Positions 44,451 to 56,419 are shown, counted from the stretch's first letter. The stretch: 64,000 nucleotides of DNA from Coleophoma eucalyptorum (GCA_026120035.1 JALRME010000010.1:1178001-1242000); one strand, 5' to 3'. The notes: a model not told the origin generated them from the letters alone. Numbers and translations: made by a program.

Positions 44451-45620
44451 ATGAATGTCCAAGCTTACTTTGTCATTCTCCAAACTCTAGCTATCACGGC
44501 TGTCATAGCCCTGCCCACCTCGACAACCGCTACGAAAGCACCGTAAAGAGAGCCAATCATCTCACAACTAAGATTAGTACCCACTGTGCGGAAGAAATCA
44601 CGTTAGGATGGGATCTTCAAAATTTAACCCTTGCGGCTGTTCGAATCCCCCTTGTCAACTGGCCCTTGCCTATCATGAACAAAAACTGGGATAGTGTGAA
44701 ACTTGACCTTAATGGCACGGTGGATCTGGGGCTTAGTTTGATAAAGGAGGCTACTACCAACGGAGCTCATGTGGTTGCTTTCCCCGAAGTGTGGTTCCCC
44801 GGCTGCCCCAAAGGAGTTATCAACAGCGACGTTCCTAATCCGTGGTTCCAATACCATGTTAAAGATTACATCAAGGACTATTTGGTATTAGGGAGCGAGC
44901 AGAGGAACAAATTAATCTAGGCCGCCGTCGAGAACCAGATCTATAATGTGTTATTGTTCTCCGAGAAAGATTCTACCAATCTCTACAAAGCGCGAGCCCT
45001 TATCGCACCCGATGGCGAGATTCTTATTCATAGGCACAAGCTTCGATCTTCTTCTAATTAACGCGAACTCTGGAGTGATGGGGAGGTAGAGCAAATATAC
45101 GCGGTTTCGACAGTAATCGGTCGTATTGGAATGTTGTCTTATGGAGAGTATACAGCTCTCGAGGCAACTTTCATTATGCAGCGCAAATCGAGGATATTAA
45201 TATCGGGTTATAGCCGTGAGTTGACTTATACATTGGGCATCATCTTTGTAGCGTCTAATATTTGGCCTTGTCTTACTCCTGATTTCGGCAATGCTAGCTT
45301 GACCAATAAGTGTAACGAAGTTATTGCCTCCCTTGGACGTGTTTATACCGCTCTTGGGAATACCATCATCTTACAAGCTAGCGTGGGTGTTGGCACCATC
45401 TTCCCAAGTAGTTCATCTATCGTTTGGTCTCAAATAGGCACTAAAGCCTCGTTTGAAGAACACCATATAGTTTACCGATCTTTCAATGCTTTAACTTTCA
45501 CAAATACAACCTATAATGTCGATAGGGAGCTTTCTTAGGCGTCTTTACAAGGTATAGTCGATAGCTTCCCTAAGTATATTCCCCAGGTCACTAGTAGCTT
45601 AATCCTATAGAGGCAAGGCC
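44451..45620 (+). pseudogene. Nitrilase-superfamily enzyme, decayed
   Basis: A signal-peptide-like start at ATG 44451 (MNVQAYFVILQTLAITAVIA) changes frame into LTLAAVRIPLVNWPLP, GLSLIKEATTNGAHVVAFPE (the glutamate of the nitrilase triad), FPGCPKG, LVLGSEQRN, then a stop, AAVENQIYNVLLFSEKD, ARALIAPDGEILIHRHKLR (the catalytic lysine), a stop, RELWSDGEVEQIYAV, and GRIGMLSYGEYT where the catalytic cysteine should be. At that position a Tyr or Ser is found. Downstream ASVGVGTIFP and an extended tail run to about 45620. Stops, the frame change and the missing cysteine make it non-functional. Intact members hydrolyse nitriles or hydrate cyanide. Confidence 0.8.
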
Positions 45621-46486
45621 CTCTTTCGGAACTTTTGGCATAATCTATTGTACAGTTGATTTATTGAATTTATCTCTAAGCTTTCAAGTCTTTTGGGGAA
45701 AATGATAAATCATCTACACCTTAGAAGTATTATATAATGAGGTATTAGCTTAGAGTATAGACTTAATATAGTAAAAATGAGTTTCAAAAGTTTCAAAGTT
45801 TGATTGATTATGATTACGAGGTTTTTCTTCTGTAGCTAAAGTCTTATATAGCTAGATACCTTTCCTTGGTTGATTAAAGCCCGAATTCACCATAAGTTAT
45901 ATCAGGAATACTTTAGGTGCAAATAACACGAATGGGAGTACTCTTATTAATACTACAAAAATATAGTTCCATATTCATCAAGGTTTTCGATAAGCTTGCG
46001 CAACAAATCCCTGATGAACACGTAATTTTGCGTTATCGTCATTATTCGACTCCAATAAAGCCCTGGATAGTAGCAACGTTTGTACAGCTATAACACGGCC
46101 ATGGAAGAAAATTCTGGCCAGATCAAGGGAACAGGTTGTTATGGTGTTGCGACAGACGTAGTCAGCCTATAGCATCGTGTACAGACAGGGCTGCTACCGC
46201 CCTCGTTAAGGAGTAACGATACTAGCGTCTGACAAAATTATGACATTTCCGAGGGCATAGGCATAGTTACGAGGTGCGAGAACTAGCTAGGACAAAGAGC
46301 TGCCTCTATTCAGCTAAGTAGTTAAGAATAGAAACGATAGAAGTTTATATAAGGAACGAGAGGATTTCTTTTGTTCGCTATTTGTATAGGTTAGCTCGAT
46401 AGCATTATATCTTGTTATAAATCCAATATCTTACTTTACTATTTCTATTCCACTATACTTATCGTAGTCCATACCCCTTTTCAAGA
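45621..46486. other. Intergenic, AT-rich
   Basis: No recognised gene. The right end would be the promoter of the small gene at 46487. Confidence 0.35.
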
Positions 46487-46697
46487 ATGGGTCTCGCCAA
46501 AACAGTCATTCTCACTTCTGGCGGTAGCTTCGTTATGAGCAAGATCGTTAAGTTAGTACCCTGATTCCTAGTCACGTCCAACATTGAACTAAAAATATTT
46601 TAGAGCTATAGAACGTTCGCACGTATCACACTCGAATAACATAGCATATCCCCCACCAGGAAGGCGATTGATGAGAAAGTTATATCTAACACTATAG
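46487..46697 (+). CDS. Possible small conserved-type fungal protein (52 residues)
   Basis: Exons 46487-46551 and 46604-46697 joined over a 52-nt intron (GTTAGT...TTTTAG, with a CTAAA branch-like site) give 159 nt, 52 residues. The protein starts MGLAKTVILTSGGSFVMSKI, continues KAIERSHVSHSNN and ends with a basic PPPGRRLMRKLYL stretch. Many ascomycetes have short proteins starting MGLAK with a glycine-rich hydrophobic segment and a charged His-rich tail, which is why I propose it. No function is known. Against it: only 52 codons and a neighbouring transposon 64 bases downstream. Confidence 0.4.
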
Positions 46698-46760
46698 TCG
46701 TGGCAAGCTCAAGGGGTAAAGCATCTTATTTACAGAATGGTACTAGAGTATTAATAGCAT

Positions 46761-48613
46761 TAACGTATTTCACAAGCGAGTCGGACACACAAGCGAGTCG
46801 GACACGAAAACGCTAGAACACTATAATTTCTAGTATAGTATAACAACCACCTTTAAAAACAATACTTATTCTATATCAATTGGATCCTAAGCTTGCTTGC
46901 ATGTACGAGCATTATATCCAATACGATTACATAAGCCACAGCGTCGTCGTCGCCCTTTAGAGTCCTTGGGCTGTATAGCTTTATTTCTATTGTCTTGTTT
47001 AGTTTGCTTACTTTGTACGAGTTCCTGGCCCTCCTCGACTGTAAGACTTCCACCATAATGTATACGCCTCTTTTTCTTTCTTTCCCTTCTCTTTTTAGCT
47101 TGATTTGCCTCTTGTAAGGCCTTTACCTTAGCTCTAAGAAGTATAGCCGAATGGACCATAATTTGAGCTCCTTTGACAAGCTGGTCAAATGCCTGGTTAA
47201 TTGGAGTTGGAGAGCTATTCTGGTGTTTTATAATACGGTCCTTAATATGTGAGGTCTGTAATTCAAGCTCTACTGTATTCTGTGGTGTCTTTGATATCCA
47301 ATCTAGTCCTTGGACAGGAGGTAGTAGCGGTAGTGTTAGTGTTTTTAATTGGAGATCTAGGTAGGAGAGGACATTCTCTGGATCGTACGGAACTAATCCT
47401 GTAGCTCGGAATCTACTTATAATATTCTGCTTTATAAAAGCAGTTTTAAATACCTCCTTAAATACAGAGAGGAATTCAAGCTTAGTAATATAATGAATTC
47501 GAACCCGAATTAGATTCTCAATTTGCTTGCCGTATAATGCTTTAAGTGGACTAAAACATCCAATATCAAGAGGCTAGAGTATATAAGAGGAATACGGTAG
47601 CATACAGAGTATAATAATATTGTTTTCCGTACAGAATTGCTAGAACTAAGCTAAGAGATAAGACTCGTGACCATCTAGAATTAAGAGACGGTATTTCCCA
47701 ATTGTACGACCTCTTGTGTATTTATCAAAGTATCGAATCCACTGGAATCCAATTTCGTTCGTAGTCCACCTATTCTTACTTAGTGTTATTATCCAATCCT
47801 ATAGGAGGCTAGAATCTTCATACCAGGCCGAGAGGTGGTTCTACCCTTTGAAAATAATAAATAGAGGAATTATCCAGCCGTACGAATTGATACCTTGTAT
47901 AATTATTACCCACTCTCGATTACCTAGTTGTACAGCCTTTGGACGATTCCTTGACTCTAAGCTTATAACTACCTTAGCAGTAGCAATAACTCCCATAAGA
48001 AATCCAGCTTTATCGAAGTTGTATATATCCTCCTCTATAATTCCGTATTTTGTAACCGTATTTCGTACGAGCTTAAACCAGTTCCTTATAATAACTAGAT
48101 CTTCGTATTGTGCTCTTTTGTAGTCGTATTTACGATTAAACTTTGTCTTAAGTTCCGTACGACGTTTGACAAAGTTAGAGGTCCAATTAATACCTACTGG
48201 AGGTACGTTTCGTTCGGCAAGAAGTAGGTCTACCATTTCTTGTACATATTGAGGTCGAGGAGGAAACCTATGTGAATCGAGGTCAAGGATGTATTGTACA
48301 ATAGCTTGCTCTTCTTTAGAGGTAAGTTTTCGAGAGTTTGGAATAGAGTCGCGTCGAGAAGGCATTCCGTTGTATCGATCGTGTAGGGTCGAAGGAGGTA
48401 CGTCGTATGCTATAGCAGTAGCTCTAATAGTCTTAATTTGACCTTATTTAAGTGCTTGAATAGCTAAAAGAATCCTACCCTCTTGATTAGAAGGTAGTAC
48501 TTGATTTGGTGGAAACATAATAGGTGGTGGATTGACTAAATTTCACGCGTTCGCGTTCTAGCGTTTTCGTGTCCGACTCGCTTGTGTGTCCGACTCGCTT
48601 GTGAAATACGTTA
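46761..48613 (-). mobile_element. Fot1/Pogo-like DNA transposon, full length (1.85 kb), perfect 59-bp TIRs
   Basis: Bounded by TIRs 46761-46819 and 48555-48613, which are exact reverse complements over 59 bases and include the TA target. Each TIR contains two tandem copies of a 17-bp unit (46771-46787 and 46788-46804). The transposase is on the minus strand. The N-terminal part (48365-47841) is open, with a helix-turn-helix start TSKEEQAIVQYILDLDS, a CENP-B-like domain, YGIIEEDIYNFDKAGF and GWIIPLFIIFKG. The middle DDE part (47840-47160) has several stops, and the last part (47159-46887) is open again, with a coiled, lysine-rich region and the zinc-knuckle CGLCNRIGYNARTC. The element moves by cut-and-paste into TA, but this copy can no longer make an intact transposase. 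Confidence 0.9.
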
Positions 48614-49476
48614 TGTATTATCTAGACTTCCAGTATGAAAAGTCTTTTGGGAACTGAATCGTCGAGGACGGCTCACCCCTGGTTCAGTTAGATCGGTTTG
48701 TTCTAGATCTTCTCCTACACAAAAGTATTCTCGATATCTTCTAAGGAACAAGGATTTCACTACTGACCTCGTAAATATAGATGAATGCCACGGTCGCCAT
48801 AGTACAATGTTTAGAACGTGGTATTGTCACGCTGTATCAACCACTTTCTGATATCCTTCTAGAGTAGAAAAATCCCGAAGTTTTCGCGGGCGAGGATAAG
48901 GTTACGGGCTAACCTCTCGTCAGACCTAGTACATATTATATTACGATACCTGCTTACGTATACTTTAAGTATAGGTTATGGGTTCAACTTACCTCTGGTC
49001 GAGGCCTGGCTCGAATCCCGGCCATTAATTCTATAAATCCGTGATATTCGACAAGAGTGTAATACGCCCCTACTCTTTGCGCCAGGCACGATAAGGAAGT
49101 AGCAGTATGAAGTGGGGATTGACTAGGTAGGGCAAGTGGTAGAACGTGTGCAAAGTAGTATACGACTAGGAGAGTATATATAACAGGATATCCTCGAACC
49201 TCGAGATACAAAGCCACGCTACTCTTCAGTATATTCTGTGTCGCAACATCTGCATATTTCGGACATAATACTTTATAAATAGAGTAAAGACCTGCCGATC
49301 CTATAAAAGCAACCGCTTCCGCGGCATATAGATACTATTCATTGAGCTGACGTCAGAGTCATCACAGTTTTTCTTCGGGCTCGACACCAGAAACACAACT
49401 CTTCACAGGGTAAACTCTGAAATATCTCCCGTACTGTCTATGACTGTATCTACCAGGTATCTGCCCAATCTTTACA
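48614..49476. other. Intergenic, no recognised gene
   Basis: A minus-strand 77-codon frame (48984-49217) has no recognisable content. No repeat ends were found. Confidence 0.35.
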
Positions 49477-49827
49477 GTGAAGTGGCTACTACAAGGTCAC
49501 GTCCAGCCGCAATCTTACTGGAAAGATGTAAGCCTGGAACTCGACCAACGTCTATGTAATTTGTCTAGCAATTTTGTGTGGATGCGAAGAGACTCTAGCA
49601 AGAATGCACGACACATACGGCTGGAAGGCTGTGTTCTGCATGCTCTATTACCGACAGCACCACTTACATGGAACCCAACACATATTGATTTAAATGATCA
49701 GATTCAAAACAAGGATGACCTTCCATGTTGTATGGACTATTTTAACAGTTTCTATTGTTATCGCGGGAGTCGAAATTGGGAAAACCAGCCACAGTTTTAC
49801 TCGCTTTTCTACTCTTATACCAGTTAA
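49460..49827 (+). pseudogene. Cyanovirin-N-like (CVNH) domain protein, probably degenerate
   Basis: The frame reads VKWLLQGHVQPQSYWKDVSLELDQRLCN, then NFVWMRRDSSKNARHIRLEG, CVLHALLPT, then WNPTHIDLNDQIQNKDD. This is the two-repeat pattern of fungal CVNH lectins: a Ser-x-(I/L)-(D/E)-L-(N/D) strand, FVW, NARHIRLEG, then HIDLNDQIQN. About 105 residues of domain are visible, the normal size. The usual first strand (a TAxC-type start) is altered and the expected end after QNKDD is replaced by an unrelated 30-residue tail, so the gene is probably damaged at both ends. An undetected intron could rescue it. CVNH domains bind oligomannose glycans. Confidence 0.55.
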
Positions 49828-50813
49828 ATAGTAGAGATGGTTACAAATAGCGTTTTACGAGTGAGTCTTCTCGAGCTTACTTAACGACTGGCTGGCAGAA
49901 AAGCCTACGACGCGTGCCCCACAAAATCTATAAATTGAAGCTATTCAGAGACTTTCTATGTAGTATTTACCATTACATGTCCCCCGTTTATGTTACAACC
50001 ATGGCCGTAAGACGCCACCTTTGAGCAGGAACTGCATGACATACAGTTCTAACACTTCCAAAATAATTACGGGAATTGTATTCGCTTGGTATCTAAGAGC
50101 AGAAAGTTCTCATGTAGATAGGAGCTTCGCGCTCAACTTCAATCATTCAATTCACACCTAATTTTCCCAAATTAGATAGCTACGTGCTCGCCATATTACC
50201 CAGCAACATTCTTACGATTCCTAGTTACTTATATGTAACCTGACAAGCTATCAGACACCTGGCTCCAAGAAGCCTCTCCTCATCCAGCACGCTGTGAGAG
50301 TCTATTACCAATAGCCCATAAGGCATAGGACAACATTAGAACTCTAAATAGCTTCGTGACGAATAGATTTGCGATGCTGCCTTGCTGACTAGGCAAGCCT
50401 TATTGACACTGGCTGACTTGCGAGAAGGCTTGCGAGGTGAGTGAGCATCGCTGGAGCTAATCACTGGACGTGGTATGATTATTGCTAAATTTAGTCGTTG
50501 ATACATGTAATCTCTCTTACCGGCCATAATAGTGACAACCTAAGCTCAGTCAGACCAGTTGAAGTCAGGATGCCAAAAGGTTCCACATGCGGTAGAGAGG
50601 CCTGGCTTTTATAAAGGGACCACCTGCCTTCGCAGGTTTCCTTTTAGAGCATTGATTTTCAAAGCAGATCTGAGATCTAATCTTTTTTTCGTCTTAATCA
50701 TTTTCCTGGATTCTTTTCTTGGTCGTTCTTCTTGGGTCACTATCGCTGTCATCTTTCCTCCCAATTTTCGACCTCTGTATCCTTTGGCTCTCTCTTTACA
50801 TCCCTCTTTCCTA
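49828..50813. other. Intergenic, peroxidase promoter side
   Basis: A pyrimidine-rich leader with CTTTTATAAAGGG at about 50607 (TATA-like) precedes the peroxidase ATG at 50814. The open frame extends upstream to 50559 but without family similarity, so it is 5' leader. No other gene recognised. Confidence 0.4.
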
Positions 50814-51810
50814 ATGAAATTTTCTTCCACCCTAGCCGTGGCCTTGACCACCACATTCATCGAAGCGTCAGTTGTGCCACGCGTAGGCGGAGCATGTCCT
50901 GTTATATGGACCCAGATCTCTCAAGATCTTACCGAGATGTTTGTACAAGCCGATGGACAATGCAATGACGACGCACGATCTGCCATTCGGGCTGTTTTCC
51001 ATGACTGTGGTACCTGGTCTTCATCCCAAGGCAACACGGGTGGCTGTGATGGGTCTCTTTTCCTTTCCGATGAGGAAAACGCACGATCCGAGAACAGAGG
51101 CCTTCAGTCCATCTCTGCTAAGTTAAAGGCCTTGGCATCGCAACGCGGGGTCGGTGTTGCAGATATGATCGCTTTTGCAGGCGCTCATGCAACTCTATCA
51201 TGCCCCCTTGGTCCTACGGTCCCAACAATGATTGGTAGAATCGACTCGTCCAACCCTGCGCCAAACGAAAGCCTACTGCCAGGGAACGCAAATCTAAGCG
51301 CAGATACAATTATTACGCTATTTGCCGATAAGGGATTCAGTGCCGCTGATGTTGCTGCGCTTATTGGTGCCCATAGTACATCGAAGCAGTTCTTTGTGGA
51401 TCCGACTCAGGCTGGAGCGCCTCAGGATAGAACTCCTGGTATGTGGGACGTTGACTATTATAGCGATACTGTAACGAAACCTTCTGGCGTATTTGTATTT
51501 CAATCCGACATAGCTATTAGCCAGGATCCTAGATCTGGACCAGCATTCAAATCATTTATAGGACAGCAAGCGTAAGATTCTGATTCTAATATTGCCTCGA
51601 ATTGGGGAAGTTGCTAATTTGCGAAACAAAAATAGGACATGGAATCAAGCTTTTGCAGATACATTCTCAAGATTGATGCTACTTGGGGTTCCAACAGACG
51701 GCCTGGTCGATTGTACTTCAGCTCTACCGCCGCCAAGAGATAGCTTCCCTGGTGCCAATACACCAGCTGGGGCATCAAACGCAACATTAAGTCCAGCAAA
51801 AAAGCTATGA
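50814..51810 (+). CDS. Secreted class II fungal heme peroxidase
   Basis: Exon 1 is 50814-51571 and exon 2 is 51636-51810, with a 64-nt intron, giving 933 nt, 310 residues. ATG 50814 is chosen because it begins a signal peptide (MKFSSTLAVALTTTFIEASV) and the upstream in-frame codons are unlike the family. Visible motifs are the distal side AIRAVFHDC (Arg59, His63), the calcium site GGCDGSLFLSDEENARSENRGL, and the proximal His177 in AALIGAHSTSKQFFVDP. The C-terminal segment TWNQAFADTFSRLMLLGVPTDGLVDCTSALPP is typical too. Class II peroxidases oxidise phenolics outside the cell; ascomycete members are generic phenol oxidisers rather than proven lignin peroxidases. I see no sign of a Mn site or LiP-type tryptophan, but did not model them. 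The gene looks intact. Confidence 0.92.
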
Positions 51811-52284
51811 TCCAGTCCTGAAAATTCACCATCTAGTGCTCTAGGGTGGCAAGCATATCGTGGTCTGGTTAGTAGTATGACAGATTACAGGGCTAGGGTA
51901 GTAGAATCAACCTAGTAGTATTCTGTTAGGAAAGCTAAGCTAGTAGTTTCAACCTCGGTGGTTTTGTATTTATTTACATAGAATCAAGAATGTTATGAGA
52001 GACAGTTAGGCATGTTACATATAAATCTGAAATAAGGTTTGAAAATAGATGTAGGAAGCCAATATCACACACGAGTGAGCACACTGGCATTGGATAGAAG
52101 GACTCAATTGAGTGTACGTAACTAAGAAAAAAGAACCGAAGCCAGGGACTAGATATATAGCAAATGAGATTGAGGGTTAACTTGAAATGCTGTTATCTGT
52201 AGCTATTTAACCTATTTAAAGATGTTAAGATAGTCTATCTTAGCCATCACCATAAGACAGAGACTCCGAGGGTAACTATCTTAT
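51811..52284. other. Intergenic
   Basis: No coding content recognised between the peroxidase stop and the broken sugar transporter. Confidence 0.35.
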
Positions 52285-53645
52285 CTTAGCTCGACAGACG
52301 TCCACAATAGACAAGCTCCCAATCGAATCCGTGGTGGCCTGTTGATGTGCTATAGTCTCGGGTGGACTCTCGGATCTTTCTCTGCTTATATCGCTTTGCA
52401 GAGGATGAATCGAGCCGACCCGTATAACTTCCGCACACCAATATACACTCAATGGGCCCAAGTTGGCTTGATGCTTCTGATTTATCTGAGACTACCGGAG
52501 TCGCCAGCATGGTGTATAACTCAGGGGAAAACGGAGCGAGCCAAGAAGGCCCTTCGACAACTTCATCACAAAGTAAAAAACTTTGATGTGGAGCACCAGT
52601 ATCAACTTTTGGTCCTGACCATCGAGCACGAACGTGAAATTGCAGCAGAGCAACAGAGAGAACATTGGTATGCTATCTTCTGGGGCACTGATGGCCTCCG
52701 GACAGTAATCTCCCTGTGGACGAATCTATCGACTCAATTCATTGGTCTCACCCTCTTCGGAACCTTTGGCGCATATTTCTTTCAGCAAGCAGGTCTGGCT
52801 GACCCGTTTAAAATCAAGTGTATCACCTCGTCGATTAACATTTCCACTATCATTGTTATCATCTTCAGCGCCGATACTATTGGTCGAAGGAGAATTGCCT
52901 GCTCAGCTACCACTCTATCATGGGTAGTTTGTGTGGCTATTGGGATTCTTGGCGTCTGCCCCAAGGTTCATGCAACAAACTACATTTTTGTGTTATTTGC
53001 TTGCCTCTGGAGTAACTCAACACCCACCCCCATATCCCTTCAGTGTCCAATTTTGTAACAGAGGCTGATTCACGTATTTCTAGACGTCGGCATGACTGGT
53101 AACGGTGCAGCTGGGTGGGGCTACATTGGTGAAATATCCTCCCAGTGTCTCAGACCCTTTACAGCAGGCTTTGGCGCCGCAACTACCTGTGTTGTCGGGG
53201 TCATTATGAACGTTTTGGTCCCCTATATGGTCAACGCGAATGAATGGAACTGAGGCTTTAAGACCGGCTGGTTTTACGCTGGCATTGGTCTTCCATTCAC
53301 CATCGGAATGTGGCTTCTTATTCCTGAGACTGTAAGGTGAGTTTAACGTGTGTTGTAAATTTTGGACGCATAGTATCTAATCCATCCTCTAGCCGCTCCG
53401 CCGCAGAGCTGGACGAACTTTTTGAGCGAAAGATCAAGCCGTGGAGGTTCAGAAAGACAGAGACGGCTACACAACGCCTGATCAATGGTCAAAAGGCACA
53501 GTAATTGCAGAAAGCACAGAAAGTATGAAGTTGGTTTCGAAGATGACCTTTTGCAGCCAAATGATACAGGCTCCACAAAATGCTGAAAACTCTTCCCTAT
53601 GTGCCAACCTGAGAGAGGACCTTTTGTCAAATTACTCAAATTAGT
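52285..53645 (+). pseudogene. MFS sugar transporter (alpha-glucoside permease-like), truncated and stopped
   Basis: The sequence starts inside the protein at PNRIRGGLLMCYSLGWTLGSFSAYIAL. It continues through YTQWAQVGLMLLIYLRLPESPAWCI (the PESP motif after helix 6), KTERAKKALRQLH, then FGTFGAYFFQQAGL, SADTIGRRR (the loop between helices 8 and 9) and ILGVCPK. A frame change follows near 53045, then YIGEISSQCLRPFTAGFGAA, an in-frame TGA at 53252 where a TGG would fit (NWxxGFKTGW), IPETVR, an intron at about 53335-53392, and AAELDELFERKIKPWRF, the usual C-terminal cytoplasmic tail. The first five helices are missing. It is a dead proton-sugar symporter gene next to the glycosidase group. Confidence 0.8.
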
Positions 53646-53961
53646 TTTGTGCTTCGTGCTCAAATCGAATAGCATTATTCATTGCTCAAACATGGTGCTT
53701 TAATAACAGTTATTCAAGAGACCCCTATCTGGATTTTGAAGCAACACTCATTGCTAACTGTGAAAGCCAGTTGAGTATTTCAGACCCTATTACTTAGCTG
53801 TAGTAGTAGTACCTGTAAATCATATAATATTGGCACTTCTAATTACCATATTACCTGATTTTCTCCTAATTACATCTTTTCTCTTCGGATATCCTTGGCC
53901 AAAGATTACAAAAATCATAGTTTACAATATATTTACTCCAAGCCTCTGTTGGACCCCACCC

Positions 53962-56419
53962 TCAGCGGAGCTTGACAAGAGTCTTGGCTCTGAAATCGCG
54001 AGAACTTAGACCCAGTTGAACAGTGATGGCCCCGGCAGGCAAGACCCAATTCTGAGACTCGACATTCCAGTAACTGAGATCACGCCTCTTCAGCGAGAAA
54101 ACCACCGTACGTTGCTCCCCAGACTCAAGGTATACTTTATCGAAACCGCGCAGGATACGGACAGGAGTATCAGTGGGGACAGAGTCTGTAGGCAGAGATA
54201 AGTAGAGCTGAACTACTGTTGCGCCAGCAATGCTACCAGTATTGGAAACCACTATACTGGCTTGTACTAGGTCTACCCAAAGATCGGGATTGCCACCAGG
54301 GGCAACTTCCAGGTTTGTATTTGGCAGAGCAGAGGCATTGCTGACCAAAACCTTAATGGCAATAGACTCGCTAAGGTCAAATGTTGTGTAGCTTAGACCG
54401 AAGCCAAATTCGTATAGTGGAGTAACGTTTCGCGCATCAAAAGCACGATAATCAATAAATTGACCCTCAGTGAAATTGGATTGCCAGTCTGATGAAGAAG
54501 CGTTACCGGTAAGATTAACAACAGGGATATAACAATCCGACTGTTTAGCGGGTATGGTATATGGGAGTTTGCCGGATGGATTGACATGGCCCCAGAGAAT
54601 ATCAACAATAGAGTTGCCGGATTGTTCTCCGGGTAAGTGGGCTGCGATGATCGCCTTAACGTTCGAATTTGAGGCCCATGGCATAGTATTGATGCCCGCC
54701 GAATGGGTTACGATGATGGTGCTTGGGCATAGGGCGGCAACATTCTTGACCACCAAAGTGGAGTTCCAATCGGCCTCCCAATCAACTCTATCAAAACCTT
54801 CAGATGCATATGTCTTTAGGAATACAATGCAAACCTCTGGGGTAGGATAGATGCTATGGAAATCATCCGCGGCCAAAATGGTGTTGTCGGTGATGTAGGA
54901 TACTCTTGCTCCTATTTCCTGCGCCTTTGCTTTGATTGCCTCTAGTGGTGAGATAATCGACGTATGCCGACCCGATCCTGAACCGCCTCCGATATCAAGA
55001 GTGCCAATGGCGGTACCGGTATGAGAGTCTTTGTTGGCGACTACCATGCCACCAGTGAGATCGGCCGCGTCATTGCCAAAGACTCCGATTACTTTAGGGG
55101 TAACCAAAGGTAGAGTGGAATTAACATTCTTCAGAAGAACAGATCCGGCAGCTCCCAATTGTCGAATGACGGTAGCGTGATCATGACGCACGTCTCGGGC
55201 TGGAACTTGTTCAGAAACCGCGACTTGGATACCATAATTTGTTGACAGTACGGCATAATTAGAGGGATCTGCAGTCGGGAAATTTGTGTCCTGGCCGAGA
55301 AGGAAATATGGAGTCATGACCCGTCGGATCATATCGTTAAGCCGGTCAACTGATACAGAGCCATTGTTGACCGCGGCCGTTAAGTTGGCGCCAAAGTAAG
55401 AGAGACCAGTAAGAGTGTTAGCTTCATCAATTGCACCGGGCATGTTCATATCAAGGCCACCCTCGACCGACTTGACACCGGAATGAACTGCAAAGAAGTC
55501 TGACATAACATAACCCTTGAAACCAAGCTCGCCTTTGAGGATGCCGTTCAAGAGAGGCCCATTCTCGCATGAGTAAGTTGAATTTACGCGGTTGTAGCTG
55601 CACATAACAGCTGCAGTTCCAGCTTTGACTGCATTTGCGAATGGCCAAAAATACAGCTCGTGCAAGGTCCGATCGTCGATATTGGATGAGATAGCCTCAA
55701 CAATAGTTCCATCGCTAGATGTTGAACTCGTTCTTTGAGTCTCCTGTTCGTTACCGATGAGATGTTTCGCCACGGCCTGGACACCAGTGTCTTGAATTCC
55801 ACGGATACTGGCACCTAGTGCTCGGCCGCTCAAATAGGGATCAGGAGAAAAGCCTTCCCAGTTACGACCACCCAAAGCATGGCGACCAAGTGGTCCGGTG
55901 GATGGACTGAGCGGAAGTTAGTAGCACATCTAGACAACTTGAGAAGGCAAATTTACCCTAACAGGACCTGAGCCCCCTTTTCTCTAAACTCAGTTGCCAA
56001 TGCGTAGCCTCGGGCGTAGATCAGATCCTTGTCCCAGCTCGCAGCTGCTGTCAATCCAGAAGGAAACACACTGACCAAATCGGCTCGGTTCAGTGCCGTG
56101 GGTCCATCCTGCGTACAAAGGCCGGAAAAGTTAAGTCGAGAAATGGAAGCAATATTGCCTATACACGCGCCAGCAGAGGAGTTCCCAGTCACCAGCGAAA
56201 CCTTTTCTGACAGCGTCAATTCGGAGATGAATGCGTTCGCCTTGTCCGTGGCTGCAGTCCAATCCTCAACTATACAAATAGAGATTTGTCAGACAAGCTC
56301 TTACATTGGGTACGTAGAGACAACATACCGGAAATACCGATTTGGTTGAGGGCACGGCGGTATTGGCTGGCATTCCCCAAAGCGGCAAAGAGAAAGGGCA
56401 GAAGAAGCTCGGCACGCAT
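53962..56419 (-). CDS. GH3 beta-glucosidase, secreted
   Basis: Three exons on the minus strand: 56419-56329, 56269-55957 and 55906-53962 (introns 59 and 50 nt). They join to 2349 nt, 782 residues. A signal peptide (MRAELLLPFLFAALGNA) precedes the GH3 N-domain: MTLSEKVSLVTGNS, CTQDGPTALNRAD, then GGRNWEGFSPDPYLSG, KHLIGNEQETQR, CSYNRVN and VMSDFFAVHSG with the nucleophile Asp near residue 271. The (alpha/beta)6 sandwich follows with YASEGFDRVDW (acid/base Glu), HLPGEQSGNSIVDILWG and GKLPYTI, then the C-terminal fibronectin III-like domain. It should release glucose from cello-oligomers or plant glucosides outside the cell; known saponin-deglucosylating enzymes such as avenacinase and tomatinase belong to this family. 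The gene looks intact. Confidence 0.93.

Noticed and set aside
50559..50813. N-terminal extension of the peroxidase (85 codons)
   Set aside because: The signal peptide starts at 50814 and the upstream codons do not resemble the family; treated as 5' leader.
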